NCBI GenBank assembly: GCA_001579985.1
Contig: LRSR01000207.1
Span: 1 to 38,080 of the forward strand
Direction of reading: 5' to 3'
Length of the DNA: 38,080 nt
DNA from: Hypsibius dujardini
Lineage: Eukaryota; Tardigrada; Eutardigrada; Parachela; Hypsibiidae
The position numbers and the translations under genes are program-made. Below, one piece after another: positions 37,862-38,080 of the stretch (within the stretch, counting starts at the first letter, position 1; the number at the start of each line of letters is the position of its first letter). The notes beneath the pieces were generated by a model. The model was not told where the DNA came from. It worked only from the letters and a program-made list of their open reading frames with translations, and searched no databases.

Positions 37862-37945
37862 ACTGTCTGTCTGTCTGACGACTGACTGACTGTCTGTCTG
37901 ACTGACTGTCTGTCTGTCTGTCTGACTGACTGACTGACTGACTGT
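37862..37945. repeat. CTGT/CTGA tetranucleotide array
   Basis: Alternating CTGT and CTGA blocks. The surrounding 37390-38080 holds the upstream region of paralogue 2 and no further gene that I can recognise. Confidence 0.93.
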
Positions 37946-38080
37946 TTATGAATGTCTAAATATCAAACTTAACAAAATAAAAATCGGGTACATTGTCCGT
38001 CAATGTGTCCTTAACAAGTCGTCATCATCCTCCATGGAACGGCTGGATGGGAGCTGCATCGGTCCGCCCTGTGCCAGGGC

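Overview
The window is nuclear DNA from an animal. Genes are split by GT-AG introns, many of them only 45-70 bp. Protein domains are metazoan (strawberry notch, RNF220-type domain, MATH-BTB, thyroglobulin type-1, amidated RFamide prepropeptides). Inverted-repeat transposons and CTGT/ACAG microsatellites are common. Small introns and a compact layout suggest an invertebrate, probably a protostome; a tardigrade or similar small ecdysozoan is a guess I cannot confirm. No tRNA, rRNA, CRISPR or bacterial operon was seen.

Layout. 1-4015: no gene recognised, several microsatellites. 4016-5015 (+): last two exons of an RNF220-domain protein without a RING finger. 5755-6624 (-): small secreted protein with a thyroglobulin type-1-like domain; an antisense plus-strand ORF with a weak SOCS-box-like tail lies at 5418-6154. 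6970-8835: three inverted-repeat elements. 9147-9891 (+): MATH-BTB pseudogene. 9892-12167: mostly non-coding, with local repeats. 12168-21914 (+): a strawberry notch (sno/SBNO) gene that I could assemble through 41 exons into 1643 codons with every phase matching; it has an HMG-box-like N-terminus and SUMO-interaction-like motifs in its C-terminal tail. 22100-26550: transposons, a broken duplicate of the sno 3' region, a T-box-like fragment and a 64-bp palindrome. 26582-30311: two related minus-strand prepropeptide genes, each ending in IRFG-stop, about 3 kb apart, with a possible plus-strand orphan gene between them. 31180-32330 (-): decayed mariner with its third catalytic Asp changed to Asn. 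32708-34812 and 35508-37389 (-): a tandem pair of paralogous cysteine-rich membrane or secreted proteins of unknown family, whose exon maps agree, including a 7-nt microexon and a 22-nt exon in both.

The likely new biology is in two places. One is the RFamide pair: signal peptide, one phase-1 intron, and a 36-residue SGIF...IRFG core whose C-terminal Gly would be the amide donor. The other is the tandem microexon family. Neither was obvious from single open reading frames, because both are split across short exons. All exon models here were built by eye from splice consensus, phase and paralogue comparison; none has transcript support.
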